Source of the DNA: Prorocentrum cordatum
Lineage: Eukaryota > Sar > Dinophyceae > Prorocentrales > Prorocentraceae
Direction: 5' to 3'
Assembly: GCA_963575745.1 (NCBI GenBank)
Contig: CAUYUJ010014191.1
Location: forward strand, 365,192 to 429,191
DNA: 64,000 bases
Part shown: one piece after another, positions 32,039 through 42,226 of the stretch
Layout: every line of letters begins with the position of its first letter
Position numbering within the stretch: the stretch's first letter is position 1
Program-made: the position numbers and the translations under genes
Notes under the pieces: model-generated
Told to the model about the DNA's origin: nothing
Database searches by the model: none
The model's input: only the letters and a program-made list of their open reading frames with translations

Positions 32039-32039
32039 G

Positions 32040-32348
32040 GCTCTGGCACGCGCAGTTGCATCGGAGAGAGAAGTGGTGAAGCTCAAAGCTATCATCACAA
32101 AACCCTTCCCGTATGGCGAAAAGGAACAGGGCAAATTGCCCAACTTTTGTTCATGTGACATGCCTTTGCTTTCACAGGAAACGCCCGTGAGGCCTGTCAT
32201 GCGACCCAACTTTACTGTTCCTGGTTCTGCAATCGAAGGTCCAGCCAAGCCGAGTACCTCCGAGAATGGCTTACCTACCAATGCGAATTTCATAGGAAAC
32301 AATGATGATATGAATTTTGTCAACTATTATCCATTCCCCAAGGACTGA
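32040..32348 (+). CDS. Leader ORF end, before Gag, terminated by TGA
   Basis: Reads EALARAVASEREVVKLKAII (continuing the helix) and then KPFPYGEKEQGKLPNFCSCD to a TGA at 32346-32348. The Gag frame that follows is the same frame, so only this TGA separates the leader ORF from Gag. A strong hairpin lies 9 nt downstream (32358-32383). Confidence 0.45.
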   Translation, partial: ALARAVASEREVVKLKAIITKPFPYGEKEQGKLPNFCSCDMPLLSQETPVRPVMRPNFTVPGSAIEGPAKPSTSENGLPTNANFIGNNDDMNFVNYYPFPKD

Positions 32349-32351
32349 CCT

Positions 32352-33278
32352 GTGAGACCGCCAGCGGCCAAGCCGTCTGGCGGAAACAAAGACCATGCGC
32401 CAGCGGCAACGCCGCCAGGCGGGGCAGGACAGGACAAAGATGGGGATGACAGTAGTGTCGCACCAAGTACTGAGATTTTGTCGGCACTTAATGATGCCAT
32501 ACGCGACCGGCCAGAGAAGCCGCCTCCAGGGAGTCCGGGGGGACCTGGGTCCCCAGGCGGCGGAGGCGGTCGTGGAGGACCTCAGGGCCCAGGAGGACCA
32601 CATGACCCGGGAGGCCTTGATGAGAGTGCCCCTTTGGACCAGTGGAGACAGGTTGGAAACAATCAGATGGTTAATATGATGGACATTCCTGATGTTACAA
32701 ACATACGGGAGTGGCAGATGCATGCAGTCCGCGCTATTGCTGGATCGTCTCCTGCGATTCAAGCAGCACAGCGCTGGATCATGGAAGCTATGGACCCTGC
32801 TGTGGATAACGAACAGCTCAGAAATCCGGGTCGTTTCCAACGTCTTGACATCATGTTCGCCACAACCTTGATTGAGAAATTCACAAAAATGCGTAGGAAT
32901 CGCGGTCTGTCCAATCATCACATACACTTCCTCCAACAGATCAGTCGAATGGAGTGCGGCGCCCAGAATTCGGAGAGGCTCTCAACGGGACGCGAGATGG
33001 TACGAGCCATGTGCTACTGGTGTTCTGTTAGATCGGAGTTAGGTCAGCATCGCATTTTGCGTGATATCTTCAAGGTAGTCATTGACCCCAACAAGCCAGA
33101 TGCTGACTTATATCACTTCTATAATGAATGGACAGACGTCTACCAACAGCTCTACGGCGTCCGACCTCCATCTGATGAGATGCGAGCTTCGATCCATGCA
33201 CACTTCATCGAGCAATGCAGGAAGCCTAAGAACTTAGATTTCGCTGTCAACTTTACGACTTGTCCAAAGATAAGTTAG
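32352..33278 (+). CDS. Gag-like protein, N-terminal part
   Basis: In frame with the preceding ORF across a TGA. After a Pro/Gly-rich linker with two family-1 hairpins, the helical part (IREWQMHAVRAIAGSSPAIQ, RRNRGLSNHHIHFLQQISRM, AMCYWCSVRSELGQHRILRD) has the mostly alpha-helical composition of retrotransposon Gag capsids and the position of Gag. It closes out of frame at CPKIS while the next ORF continues with KDKLGEGVRSYEWLMSQIEG. A one-base shift near 33255-33265 joins them. Confidence 0.55.
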   Translation: MRPPAAKPSGGNKDHAPAATPPGGAGQDKDGDDSSVAPSTEILSALNDAIRDRPEKPPPGSPGGPGSPGGGGGRGGPQGPGGPHDPGGLDESAPLDQWRQVGNNQMVNMMDIPDVTNIREWQMHAVRAIAGSSPAIQAAQRWIMEAMDPAVDNEQLRNPGRFQRLDIMFATTLIEKFTKMRRNRGLSNHHIHFLQQISRMECGAQNSERLSTGREMVRAMCYWCSVRSELGQHRILRDIFKVVIDPNKPDADLYHFYNEWTDVYQQLYGVRPPSDEMRASIHAHFIEQCRKPKNLDFAVNFTTCPKIS

Positions 33279-34123
33279 GAGAAGGCGTGAGGTCCTACGA
33301 ATGGCTCATGTCTCAGATTGAAGGAGTGATGTTGCGCGACAAGGAAGAATGGAACATCAGCATGCGTGAGAGTACTTTGAGCCAACGTGCTCGACAGGCG
33401 CGACTGGGCGGAGGCGGAGACAATGGCAATGACAATCGTCGATATGCCAACGTCAAAGCCGCCCCGGCAGAAGTGGTAGCCCGTCTCGGGGAACCCACGG
33501 ATGTTATGAAGAGCGGATTGACTAAGGGCGAGACGACGTGCAAATTTGTACGTAAGGGCCAGACCTGCCCGAATGCAGGTCAGGGGCGCCCGTTTAAGCA
33601 TCAGGAGCCCAAAGCTGCCGCACCGGCCCAGCCTGCTGCGGGGGCCAAGTCAAATGCTGCTCCGGCTCAGAACAAGAATCCCAGAGGGAGATCTGAGAAA
33701 CCCGACGGCCGAGGCCGAAAGGGGCAGATCCGATCACAGACTCCTACGGGTGGCCTTGGAAAAGGAGCGCAACAACGGAACAGGAGCCAATCCAACCGTT
33801 CGCGTGGAAAAGAGAGTACGCTGCCATGTTGCGCTTATTCGCGGGACCCCAAGAATTGCCGTGGATCCCAAGACGGCTGCAACAGACAACACAGAGGCTT
33901 GACTGATGCGGAGAAGCTCAAACGCGATAAATGTGAACAAGCGAAGCTTGGCGCGGGACAGTCTCTAGGATATGAGCGGACAGTTAAAAACAAGCCAGTG
34001 CTGCGGCTGCCAATGTCTCCTCAACTGCGGGTGATGGTGGCTCTAGGGCCTCCAGGAATAGTTCAGAGAAACGCAGGAAAGATGGAGACAATAACAAGGG
34101 CAGAGGCCAGGGCAAAGACATGA
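33260..34123 (+). CDS. Gag-like protein, C-terminal part with CCCH zinc fingers
   Basis: Continues the Gag helices, then has a Lys/Ala-rich linker and two CCCH-type fingers. These are CKFVRKGQTCPNAGQGRPFK followed by H (near 33540-33605), and CAYSRDPKNCRGSQDGCNRQ followed by H (near 33830-33895), with C-x8-C-x6-C-x3-H spacing. A third, weaker one (CRSFKETGKCTRGKDC) is in another frame at 34126-34175. Such fingers bind RNA and take the place of the CCHC knuckle. The stop at 34121 is out of phase with that third finger, so another frame shift lies nearby. Confidence 0.6.
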   Translation: MSKDKLGEGVRSYEWLMSQIEGVMLRDKEEWNISMRESTLSQRARQARLGGGGDNGNDNRRYANVKAAPAEVVARLGEPTDVMKSGLTKGETTCKFVRKGQTCPNAGQGRPFKHQEPKAAAPAQPAAGAKSNAAPAQNKNPRGRSEKPDGRGRKGQIRSQTPTGGLGKGAQQRNRSQSNRSRGKESTLPCCAYSRDPKNCRGSQDGCNRQHRGLTDAEKLKRDKCEQAKLGAGQSLGYERTVKNKPVLRLPMSPQLRVMVALGPPGIVQRNAGKMETITRAEARAKT

Positions 34124-34216
34124 TCTGTCGCTCCTTCAAAGAAACAGGCAAATGCACGCGTGGTAAAGATTGTTGGTTTGCCAAGACCACGACCGGCCAT
34201 CCGTGACATTGGCTTC

Positions 34217-34241
34217 GCACTGGCGGCTCAGCCGCCAGTGC
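34217..34241. repeat. Perfect 11-bp-arm hairpin between Gag and protease
   Basis: GCACTGGCGGC and GCCGCCAGTGC enclose TCA. It is the longest uninterrupted arm of hairpin family 1 and lies in the gap between the Gag and protease frames. Confidence 0.75.
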
Positions 34242-34366
34242 TGGAGGACTGATTGGTATACTTTTGTTAAGGGTACTCTTTCTTTTCTTCCTCGCTCGAC
34301 GGATGCGGCGACGCCCGCGTCGGTCAAACCGAGGGCGGGGGGGGGGGGGGCGTTGACCAAGTCAGC

Positions 34367-36088
34367 TTGGGTGCCATTGCGTGCCCCGCCCCGTTAGCTC
34401 GGGGCCTTCCTGGGCAGAAGCAGGCCGGCCCTCATTTTTCAAAGGTCTCTGCAAACTCTAGCGGAGGAGTTGACAGGAATCCCTCCGGTGGAGAGTTTCA
34501 CCGCGAATGCAGGGAGCAAGCTGAGAATATTGTAAATGTCCTTGCAAATTTCCTGCGTCCTCTTTCTCGGGGCGCTATCAAGATGTACTGGAGCGACCCC
34601 CTTAGCAAGAGTTGCATTCGGTCTCAGATGGAGGGTCGGCGCGCGATCCGCGTCCGATTTCGCCCCTCGACTGCGGAGCCCGCCATCGCTTGCAGGAAGG
34701 CGCGTCGCCACGACCTGAAAGAGTTGCCCTTAAGTGACAAAGACAGGTGGAAGCTCCCAGGAGAAATGCGTCGACAGATGTCTACTCAATCGAGAGCGTC
34801 TGCTGCGGAGGCCCTGATCAGGGCGTCAGACCTCCAAGATGACGCTTGGCACCTTTGGTTGAGGGCTGAGGAGGGGGATGAGGGCCCACACGGCACAGCC
34901 GCTGCGGGGTGCACAGACAAGGATGCTGCGTATCTTGGAGCGCTGAGCTTTATTATTGATACAGGGTGTGGGTATAACCTCACAGCGGAAAAGTGTATTA
35001 AAAATGCAGGTGCAATGAGACTGATTCGATAGCTTCCGCAATCGATCACTCTGAATACTGCCGGGGGAGAGTCGAGGGCCCTCGGTTCAGTTCGCATCGC
35101 ATGCCTTAATTTTAAGGGTGGTAGTTTTATCGCTCTGGCCATGCCGGAGACCCCGTGCGCGATCTCGGCAGGAGAGCGGTGCATGGATCACGGCTTTACT
35201 TTCTTCTAGCCAGCAGGCCAAAGACCCTACTTATTGTTGCCCAGCGGTCAAAGAGTGGACCTGATCGGTGAGGGCAAGATCCCATACTTGACCATTTCAG
35301 GCAAAGAGGCGCTGGGTCAGTGGATGTGCGCGGTTGCCGCTGGGGAGGGTGAACCTCCCGAGCGGTGGTGTTGCGTGACGCCAGGCGCCAAGGCATTTCT
35401 GGGCAATGTGGAATCAGCGGGAGGCCCTCCGCCCCATGCTGTTCAGACTCGCGTGACCATAGACCTGCTTACACATGAGTTGATTGGCAACCACGGCTAC
35501 GTTGACGGACGGCCGACTGAGCTCGCGCCCGTTTTTCCATCCTCATTAGAGTCTGCGGATACCATCACTTATTTTTATTATTCGCCTCGCAAGGCTAGCG
35601 ACAGCAGTTGGAATCGGACACCGACCGGCATCGCTGCCTCTAAATGTCTCTCGACTTTGCCCTGCCACGGCCAAGCCGTTGGACAGACCGACGGGCAGCC
35701 CGGCAAAGCCGTGGCCTGCGCAGCCGCATATAAGAGCCCTTGCTGGTACGGGGTCTCAGGATACCTCCCCTATGACATGGATCAAGGGTTGGACTCCAAC
35801 GCGTGCGACGCGGCCCCCGGGCCCGAGGAGGGTGAAGTTGGAGACGCTGACGGTGTCGACCTAGTCGACGTCGACGCACCGCCGGAACTAGACCCAGATG
35901 ATGCAGAGGTTGAGGTGTCGGGCTCCCTTGCCGAGCGGCTTAAAAAAGGCCGCGGCCTCCCTGCCGCATCTTCTAACTCATACTCCCAAGAACCCATCTT
36001 GTTCAGTATGCAATTGGGCCAAAGCTATCAGGCGACAGCAGCGCAAAGCGCGCAACAAAGGGCTGAAGGTTCCCCGACCATACGCTAA
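34367..36088 (+). CDS. Retroviral-type aspartic protease region with two in-frame TAGs
   Basis: One frame throughout, interrupted by TAG at 35030-35032 and 35207-35209. LSFIIDTGCGYNLTAEKCIK carries the DTG catalytic triplet at about 34963. After the first TAG come LPQSITLNTAGGESRALGSV and IALAMPETPCAISAGERCMD, the second half of the protease. The second TAG falls in FTFF-stop-PAGQRPYLLLPSGQ, where related dinoflagellate elements, as I remember them, have Trp, so TGG-to-TAG is the likely change. The frame then becomes a linker with acidic repeats and two family-1 hairpins (35665, 35695). The protease would cut the polyprotein in the particle. Confidence 0.6.
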
Positions 36089-38315
36089 CCCCACTTCGTT
36101 TGGACGCCTGACGACGATGGACCATTGGTGTGCGATGGATGAACTGTCGCAGGGGCTCCACGATGAGACCGCGCGCGTGACTTTTCGCGACCGAGCAGCG
36201 GACTTCCTCGCCGCTCAGGGTGTGCACGACAAGTCTGCGGTTCATGCTTGTAACTTTTTTGTAAACCTAAAGGCCCCGGGAGAGAAGTTAGAGTATTGTT
36301 ATACAGATGGTGCGCGTGAGCTCGCAAGGGCATGGTACGAGCTCAAGATTGCCCATGATCCTACCATTCCAGGAAACAAGAAACAAAACGCTGTTGCCGA
36401 ACGTGCGAACGGCGTGGTACAGATGGGGACCGGAGCTCTGCTCATGCAGGCTGGTCTCCCACCACCATATTGGACGTATGCCGTCCGATATGTTTGTCTT
36501 TGCTACAATGCCAGGACCCCTGAGGAGGGAAAGTCTAGTTGGGAACGTCGCTTTGGACACATGTTGGAGGCGCCGCTTCCCCCCTTCGGGCCTCTCGTGC
36601 GCTATGTACCCCCGCCAGAGTCAATATTCAGAACAGCCAAGACTGGTGGCGCAATGATCCCTGGGATATACTTGGGGTATGTGCACAAAGCGTGGGGCAT
36701 GGTTGGTCCAGAGAGTTACGTTGTGCCGCTGAGACAACTGGATGGACTTATTAATGCGGAATCAGGGCGCACGCCCGCGGGCAGACGACCCACCATAGAG
36801 AAGTCTGATCAGGTATACAGCAACATCTTGGACGGCACTGCGGACGATCAATCTCCTCAGTTTCCTTTGAGAAAAGCGTACGAGCAGGCAATGACTGAGG
36901 TGCGTTCCGTCACGATCCCCCCCGCAGGTGAGGCCGCGGCCGTCCCGGACGGTTCGCGGCAGATGACAGGAGTGCGATCGGACAATCTGTTTGGTGCAGA
37001 TGAGCCCGCCATAATTATGCCACCGCCTCCTCAAGAAGGCGAGGGCGCTCCACCGCGAGACTCCGAGGCCGATTCCGATGATGATGACGGCCCGGGGGGC
37101 TTATGTGTGGATGACGAGCCTGTGGTGATTGATGGCCGGGGCCCTCGGCGAGACTCTCACCCAGACGAAGATGAAGACAAGAAGTTAGGTCTCGCACATA
37201 TTGAGTGCCGTTTGGACCGACACTCGAACTTCTCAGCGGCCAAGCCGCGTGAGAAGGTTCCAGGAAAAGGGCGGCTCCTTGCTCGCGCGACCCAGAACCT
37301 TGATACGATGGAATACTTTGAGGACAGGCGTGTCGTCGTTGGTCGAACGGAAGAGGAGTTGACACAAAAGCCCCCATTGACAAGCCGTCGGAAGACGTGC
37401 AGCATAAGAGTTTTACTTTATTATGATCCCGACTACGTTCTCGTGACCCGTGTGTGGGTCACCGATCCAGATCCAAAGCGCGGTGCTCAGTGGCTGAAGA
37501 AATTGCCTGAATCCACCAATCCTGGAATTCATCCTGGACGCTGGTTCAGCATGAATCAAGCCCGACGCCGGGAGGCCGTCGAGCAATGCAAGGCCCAAAA
37601 GAGAGGATTCTTTGGTATAGACGATCCTGATCCTTGTCTTGGCCTTCTGCGTGATATAGGCCTGGGCGTGGATGATCCACCAGCTCCGCCCGAGCCCGCG
37701 GTGGCCCAGCCACCTGCGGTCCGCCCAATCTTTGTGGAGGCCGCTGCCTATCTTGCGAAGCATCCAAAGGCACGATTAGCCGCACCGTGGGTTGGTGAGC
37801 AGTTTCGTCGTCTGGCGGCACAGGGCGGCCAAGCCGCAGCTGTAGCTACCGAATCCTCTGAGGGGGGTGATTATGACGACTATCTTTCGGATGATGAGGA
37901 TGTTTGGTGGAAGCAAACATGGCACGGTGGTGCCGTAGCACGTGGCGGAGTTCCCTCCGGCCCAGCCGGCAGGGGCCCGTTGTCCGATGTGGATTCTGAG
38001 GTGACACGAGAGGCAAGCCTGACCTCGAGTCCGGCGGCCGCCGCGTCGCGGCGAAGCGTGCCTCGAATGCCGCCGCAACATAGCTCGGCCCCAATGCCTG
38101 GTCACCGTGAGAAGGAAATGTTTGATTTGGATTATGTATACAACCCTCTTACTGACCTCATCTCAGTTGTTGACGAGCCCTTCCAACCTCCCAGCGATTG
38201 GCAACATGCTAAGATTGATGCCGCTGTAGCTCGCTCTGTTTCCAAGATGAGGCCAAGGCTAATCAAGATGCCCGGGCCGCTCTCAGAAAGGAATGGAACA
38301 GATTGCGAGACATAG
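35898..38315 (+). CDS. Copia-type integrase and C-terminal extension
   Basis: 805 residues. The zinc-binding end reads SLPHLLTHTPKNPSCSVCNW. The catalytic core has TTMDHW (first Asp, near 36115), YCYTDGARELARA (second Asp, near 36304) and NAVAERANGVV (Glu, near 36397), so the second Asp and the Glu are 31 residues apart. PPYWTYAVRYVCLCYNARTP follows, as in copia integrases. After about 36760 the sequence is a long acidic linker region with family-1 hairpins at 37229, 37820 and 37953, leading into RT. The start given is the first Met of the frame; the real entry is by frame change from the protease ORF near 35940. Enzymatically it would insert element cDNA into the host genome. Confidence 0.8.
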   Translation: MMQRLRCRAPLPSGLKKAAASLPHLLTHTPKNPSCSVCNWAKAIRRQQRKARNKGLKVPRPYANPTSFGRLTTMDHWCAMDELSQGLHDETARVTFRDRAADFLAAQGVHDKSAVHACNFFVNLKAPGEKLEYCYTDGARELARAWYELKIAHDPTIPGNKKQNAVAERANGVVQMGTGALLMQAGLPPPYWTYAVRYVCLCYNARTPEEGKSSWERRFGHMLEAPLPPFGPLVRYVPPPESIFRTAKTGGAMIPGIYLGYVHKAWGMVGPESYVVPLRQLDGLINAESGRTPAGRRPTIEKSDQVYSNILDGTADDQSPQFPLRKAYEQAMTEVRSVTIPPAGEAAAVPDGSRQMTGVRSDNLFGADEPAIIMPPPPQEGEGAPPRDSEADSDDDDGPGGLCVDDEPVVIDGRGPRRDSHPDEDEDKKLGLAHIECRLDRHSNFSAAKPREKVPGKGRLLARATQNLDTMEYFEDRRVVVGRTEEELTQKPPLTSRRKTCSIRVLLYYDPDYVLVTRVWVTDPDPKRGAQWLKKLPESTNPGIHPGRWFSMNQARRREAVEQCKAQKRGFFGIDDPDPCLGLLRDIGLGVDDPPAPPEPAVAQPPAVRPIFVEAAAYLAKHPKARLAAPWVGEQFRRLAAQGGQAAAVATESSEGGDYDDYLSDDEDVWWKQTWHGGAVARGGVPSGPAGRGPLSDVDSEVTREASLTSSPAAAASRRSVPRMPPQHSSAPMPGHREKEMFDLDYVYNPLTDLISVVDEPFQPPSDWQHAKIDAAVARSVSKMRPRLIKMPGPLSERNGTDCET

Positions 38316-39970
38316 GCACATGGAACGAGAAAGGGGTTAGGAAATATGCCGATGTTGTTGCGGAACTCAAAGGACAGACCGCGCGCTTTGGACGTCTGTT
38401 CGCAGTCCTTGTCGAGAAAAACTCAGAGTTGCCACTCGGACACAAAGATCGGACATACAGAGGTCGGATAATTTTCGATGGGTCGAGCGTGAGAGATCAG
38501 AATAAGGATGTCGCTTTGTTTCAAGAACTTTCCAGCAGTCCTGCTACATTGCAGGCCAGCAAGGCAGCTGACACATACGGGCTTTTCGAGGGCCGTAGTA
38601 TTGAACAAGCTGACGCCCGTCAGGCTTGCACTCAGTCAAAGTTGGGTGGCACCCCAACGCGGGTATTCCTACCCCGTGACGGGTGGCCCAAGTCTTGGTC
38701 GAATATGCGCAATGCCGCATGCCCGTTGTTTTTATCTTTATACGGACACCCTGATTCGGGGGGATAATGGGAGCAACACTGCGAAGGGCATGCTGCAGCC
38801 AAAGGATTTGTGAAATGTAGCCCGTGGCGCAGCTGCTATTTTCATAAAGAGCTGAAGCTGTTTATGATAATTTACGTTGACGATTTGAAGCTGTCTGGCC
38901 CCGCAGACAAGCTAGCTGAAGGTTGGAGGTTAGTACAACACCCATCTGACAATTGCCGGAAAGGTATAGATATAGACCCTCCCACCGCGGTCGGACGATA
39001 TTTGGGTTGTGAACCTAGACTGTCTACGCAGTTTGTTGAGTGGAGAGGTGAGTTGCCAGCGGTTTTGGACCCACCGCCCCCTAAAGCCAAAAAGAACGCC
39101 TCCGTCCAAGACGAGAGTAGCGAGGGGGAAACGGGGAGTGACTCGGCGGCCCAGCCGTCCGAGCCATACCAACCGAGAGAACCCAAACAGGCCAGAGGCA
39201 TAGAATACGATATGACTGAGTTCTTCGATTCCTGCGTCACTTTATATGCACAACTCACAGATACTGACCCAGCTACCTACCCCGTTGCGGGCACCACGTC
39301 TGGACCCGAACATGTTGATCTCGAAGACGGCCAAGGCGGCTCTAGAGGTGAGATTTGCTCTCCTGCAGAGGAAGCAATCGCCTCCGCGTTACATATCAAA
39401 GTTGACGTTGGGCCCCCAGATCAAGAGATTGTTGTTCACGGCCTTGATTCCGCAGCGGCCAGCCCCAGTGACCCGGAGCCACCGACCCAGTCGGGCGTGC
39501 TCCAGCCCATCACGGCGAAAGTATTGATGAAGATCTTTTGCGGAGCGAGATTGGCTCGATACGACCTGCTCCGTGCCGTGTGCCACGCGGCCAGTTGCAT
39601 TACCAAATGGGCAGAGCAACAAGACATGGGTCTTTTCCGCCTCATTTGTTATATCAAGTGTACCTCTCATTACCGCATGTCTACATGGGTAGGTGATAGA
39701 ATGGAGGATGTCTTGTTAAATCAGTACTCTGACGCGGACCTGGCCAGTGACATCGAACACATAGGAGCACGAGTGCCAGTTATCAAGCAATTTGGGGCCC
39801 ATGCACTCGAGCTGGGCAGTCTATGGGATCGCAGTGACAGACATGCGTTTCCCATAGCACTCTCGAGGCAGAGATTGTGGCTGCTGACTTTGCCATGCGA
39901 AAAGAGCTGCTTGCAGCCCTTCCGCTTTGGGAAATATTGCTTTGAAGAAATATACGCTGTTTGTTTCTAG
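38303..39970 (+). CDS. Copia-type reverse transcriptase, TAA in place of conserved Tyr
   Basis: One frame with TAA at 38765-38767. Motifs in order are YRGRIIFDGSSVRDQNKD, FQELSSSPATLQASKAADTY, QADARQACTQSKLGGTP (first catalytic Asp), SLYGHPDSGG, then the TAA, then WEQHCEGHAAAKGF, then FMIIYVDDLKLSGP (the YVDD box near 38870). The thumb/connection follows: ARYDLLRAVCHAASCITKW and GLFRLICYIKCTSHYR. The family normally reads GG-Tyr-WEQHC, so the TAA replaces Tyr. From about 39780 the frame is wrong and the RNase H text continues in another frame. A proline-rich insert with a family-1 hairpin (39142) lies between RT and thumb. Confidence 0.8.
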
Positions 39971-40638
39971 AGGACAACCAGGCGGCATGTGAGGTCATTC
40001 AAGCTGGAGGGTCCATGAAGCTTATGCACCTACCACGAACTCATCGCATTGATGCTGCAGCCGTGTCTGAACACTTTTCTCGAGGTATCGTTGCGCTTCA
40101 GTACGAACGGACCCAAAACGAAGCTGCCGACACTGGAACGAAGAGGTTCACAGACCCTTTGGCCTGGGTTAAGGTATCATATCTCGCCAACGTTGTGACC
40201 CCCAAATTTTGGACCGCCAAGCGGTACCAGGATTATTTAGATTCGATGTTTTCAGACGGACTTCCCCTGAAACCTGGGGGGATTCTGAAGCCCCGCTTAG
40301 GTCCGAGTTCGGCTTTGCGGAGAGGAGCTGCTGCACCTAGCAAAAAGATGAACAGGGAAAAGAAGCGCCCCAACAAGGGGCAATCCCGTTGTGCATTCTA
40401 CAAAACCAATAAACACTCCAGCGGCACCTGTTGGCGCCCAGTGCTCGGTTGCTACCGAGGCTGCCCCCGGCCAAGCCGTGGAGGCGAACGCTCTCTGCCA
40501 AGCTGTGGAGACGAATGCGCCCGGCCAAGCCGTGGAAGCATGTGCATTTGCTCCTGTCACGACCGGAGAAGGTTCCAGGAAAAGCTCAGAGAAATCCAGA
40601 ACACTGGGCGATATGACCGAGAAAAGCTCCGAGATTGA
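39780..40638 (+). CDS. RNase H domain, split over frames
   Basis: SHSTLEAEIVAADFAMRKEL (about 39845-39905) carries the conserved Glu of copia RNase H and stands in a different frame from the RT. After one more shift near 39950, the frame 39961-40638 gives EDNQAACEVIQAGGSMKLMH (conserved Asp), LPRTHRIDAAAVSEHFSRG and ERTQNEAADTGTKRFTDPLA. The core is complete but needs two frame corrections and crosses a TGA. After about 40400 the frame is probably not used, since the next module reads sensibly in a different frame. Confidence 0.7.
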
Positions 40639-42226
40639 GATGAGAGCGGTGTTTGAAATAACCGACAGCGGAACCGAATTTGATACATCGAATTTGTTGA
40701 AAGAGATGTGTGCAAAACGATCGAGTGTTGAGCCAGTTAGCATCGAGCTAGACATGCTCGGATACAACCTTCTTCTTCCTCACCTTCCGCCTGCTGCTGT
40801 TGCTAACTTCCAGGATAGGATGGACCAATGAACACAACACGGACAGAGTCTTAAACGGTGGCACTTTGTTCCCAGACTTGTCGCATTTACACCGGCAAAT
40901 ACCGATTGCCCAGTTGACCCGGATAGATTAGATGATAGGCGTCGTACATATGCCATCAACACCCGACATGGTTTGACTATAGACCGCACGGACAGTTGGC
41001 GCGACGAAGATAATAAGTATCATCACCCCTTTGAGCAGAATTCGAATGGCGATTCCAACGATGGCGACTATCACCCAAGTAGATGGACCGGCTGGAGGGA
41101 CTTCTGGATCCGGGAAGATTGTGCTCCGGCCACCCAGTGCACCTGGATCCGACTCTTGTTAGAATATTGTTGTGGCCCTCAGAGCAGGATCGGAACCCCC
41201 AATAATTTTGTTGACAATTCGTGCAAGGTAATTCGGTACACGGAGAAGGAAGATATGAGAACCGACGAGGGACGAAGGTTGGCTCTGAATGATATAAAGA
41301 CGTTCTAAGGAAAACACGTCACGCTATGGGGCTCTATGCCCTGTGCAGGAGGTTCCCCCTGGCAATACGCGAACGAAGCCCATTATTTTCGTATTGGAAA
41401 CCATAGAGCGATGCGTAGGCTTCGAGGCATTAGGACAGACTTTAGAGATCTGTTTTGGAATTTCCGCGAGATTGCCCGCGCTGTGCACAAAGCGGGGGGC
41501 ACCGTTTGCCTTGAGTGGCCATTTCAGTGTAATTATTGGAGGGATCCCCAGGTGAAAGAGTTCATGGAAGAGTTGGAGTTTGTCAAAACGGCTTTGCATG
41601 GATGTGCGTGCGGATTGAGGGACCTCAAGGGTAATTTCAGGAAAAAGCCCTGGACGATTGCATCCACGTCTCCCGACGTGACGGAGGGACTTGAGCGCAG
41701 ATGCGATGGCACGCGCGAGCATGTTGAGGCCAGAGGACGGGAGTGTAAGTCAGCAGAAGATTACACGGACGCCTTTGCCAAACAGGGTCACATTGTTATT
41801 GTTCGTGCCGCGGAGCGCGTGTTGTCGTCTCGCCGTCGTCCCGTCCCATCCTCTGATTTCGTATGTGCCGCTGCCGTTTTGTCTCCAGAGCTTGCGCGGG
41901 CTGCCCGACGGTCGGCTCCCCTTCAGACCGCGCGGCCGCCCTGTTGCGGCTGTGCGGGCCTTGCCTGCCGCGGCCCCCGCGCGCCCGATTGGTCGGCGAC
42001 CAAACCCATGTGCCAACCGCTGGGAACCCCAGCGGCAAAGCCGTCGGGGGAGGGCGTGACTTCGGTTCGCTCGGACGATCTCATATACGAACTCGTTCCT
42101 GAGTCACCTGGGGAGGGAGAACGACAGGTCGAGCCCAAAGGAAAGGCTCCTTCGAAAGGCTACCCCACCGGCCCAGCCGAGTGGGGATGCCGCCCCGCCG
42201 GCCAAGCCGGCTGGGGAAGTGGCTGA
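40391..42226 (+). CDS. Post-RNase H module 1: EYCCG / PCAGGSPWQ domain, possible methyltransferase-like
   Basis: One frame with TGA at 40829-40831 (RMDQ-stop-TQHGQ, probably a lost Trp) and TAA at 41306-41308 (KTF-stop-GKHVTLWG, probably a lost Gln). It begins with a 27-bp tandem (QAVEANALC, QAVETNAPG, QAVEACAFA). The conserved part reads TWIRLLLEYCCGPQSRIG, SCKVIRYTEKEDM, LWGSMPCAGGSPWQ, GGTVCLEWPFQCNYWRDPQV and KKPWTIASTSPDVTEGLERR. I recall this module from dinoflagellate retroelement polyproteins. The order E-CCG, R-T-D, PC-GGS and EWP loosely recalls motifs I, III, IV and VI of DNA cytosine methyltransferases; that is inference only. Confidence 0.5.

Noticed and set aside
34383-34405. 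GCCCCG...CGGGGC inverted repeat as family-1 hairpin
   Set aside because: The core reads CCGTTAGC instead of CGGC-NNA-GCCG; it is an ordinary GC-rich inverted repeat or too diverged to count.
40214-40226. ACCGC-CAA-GCGGT as another family-1 hairpin
   Set aside because: It folds, but lies within conserved RNase H C-terminal coding sequence, lacks outer arms and the 3' bulge, so chance is likely.
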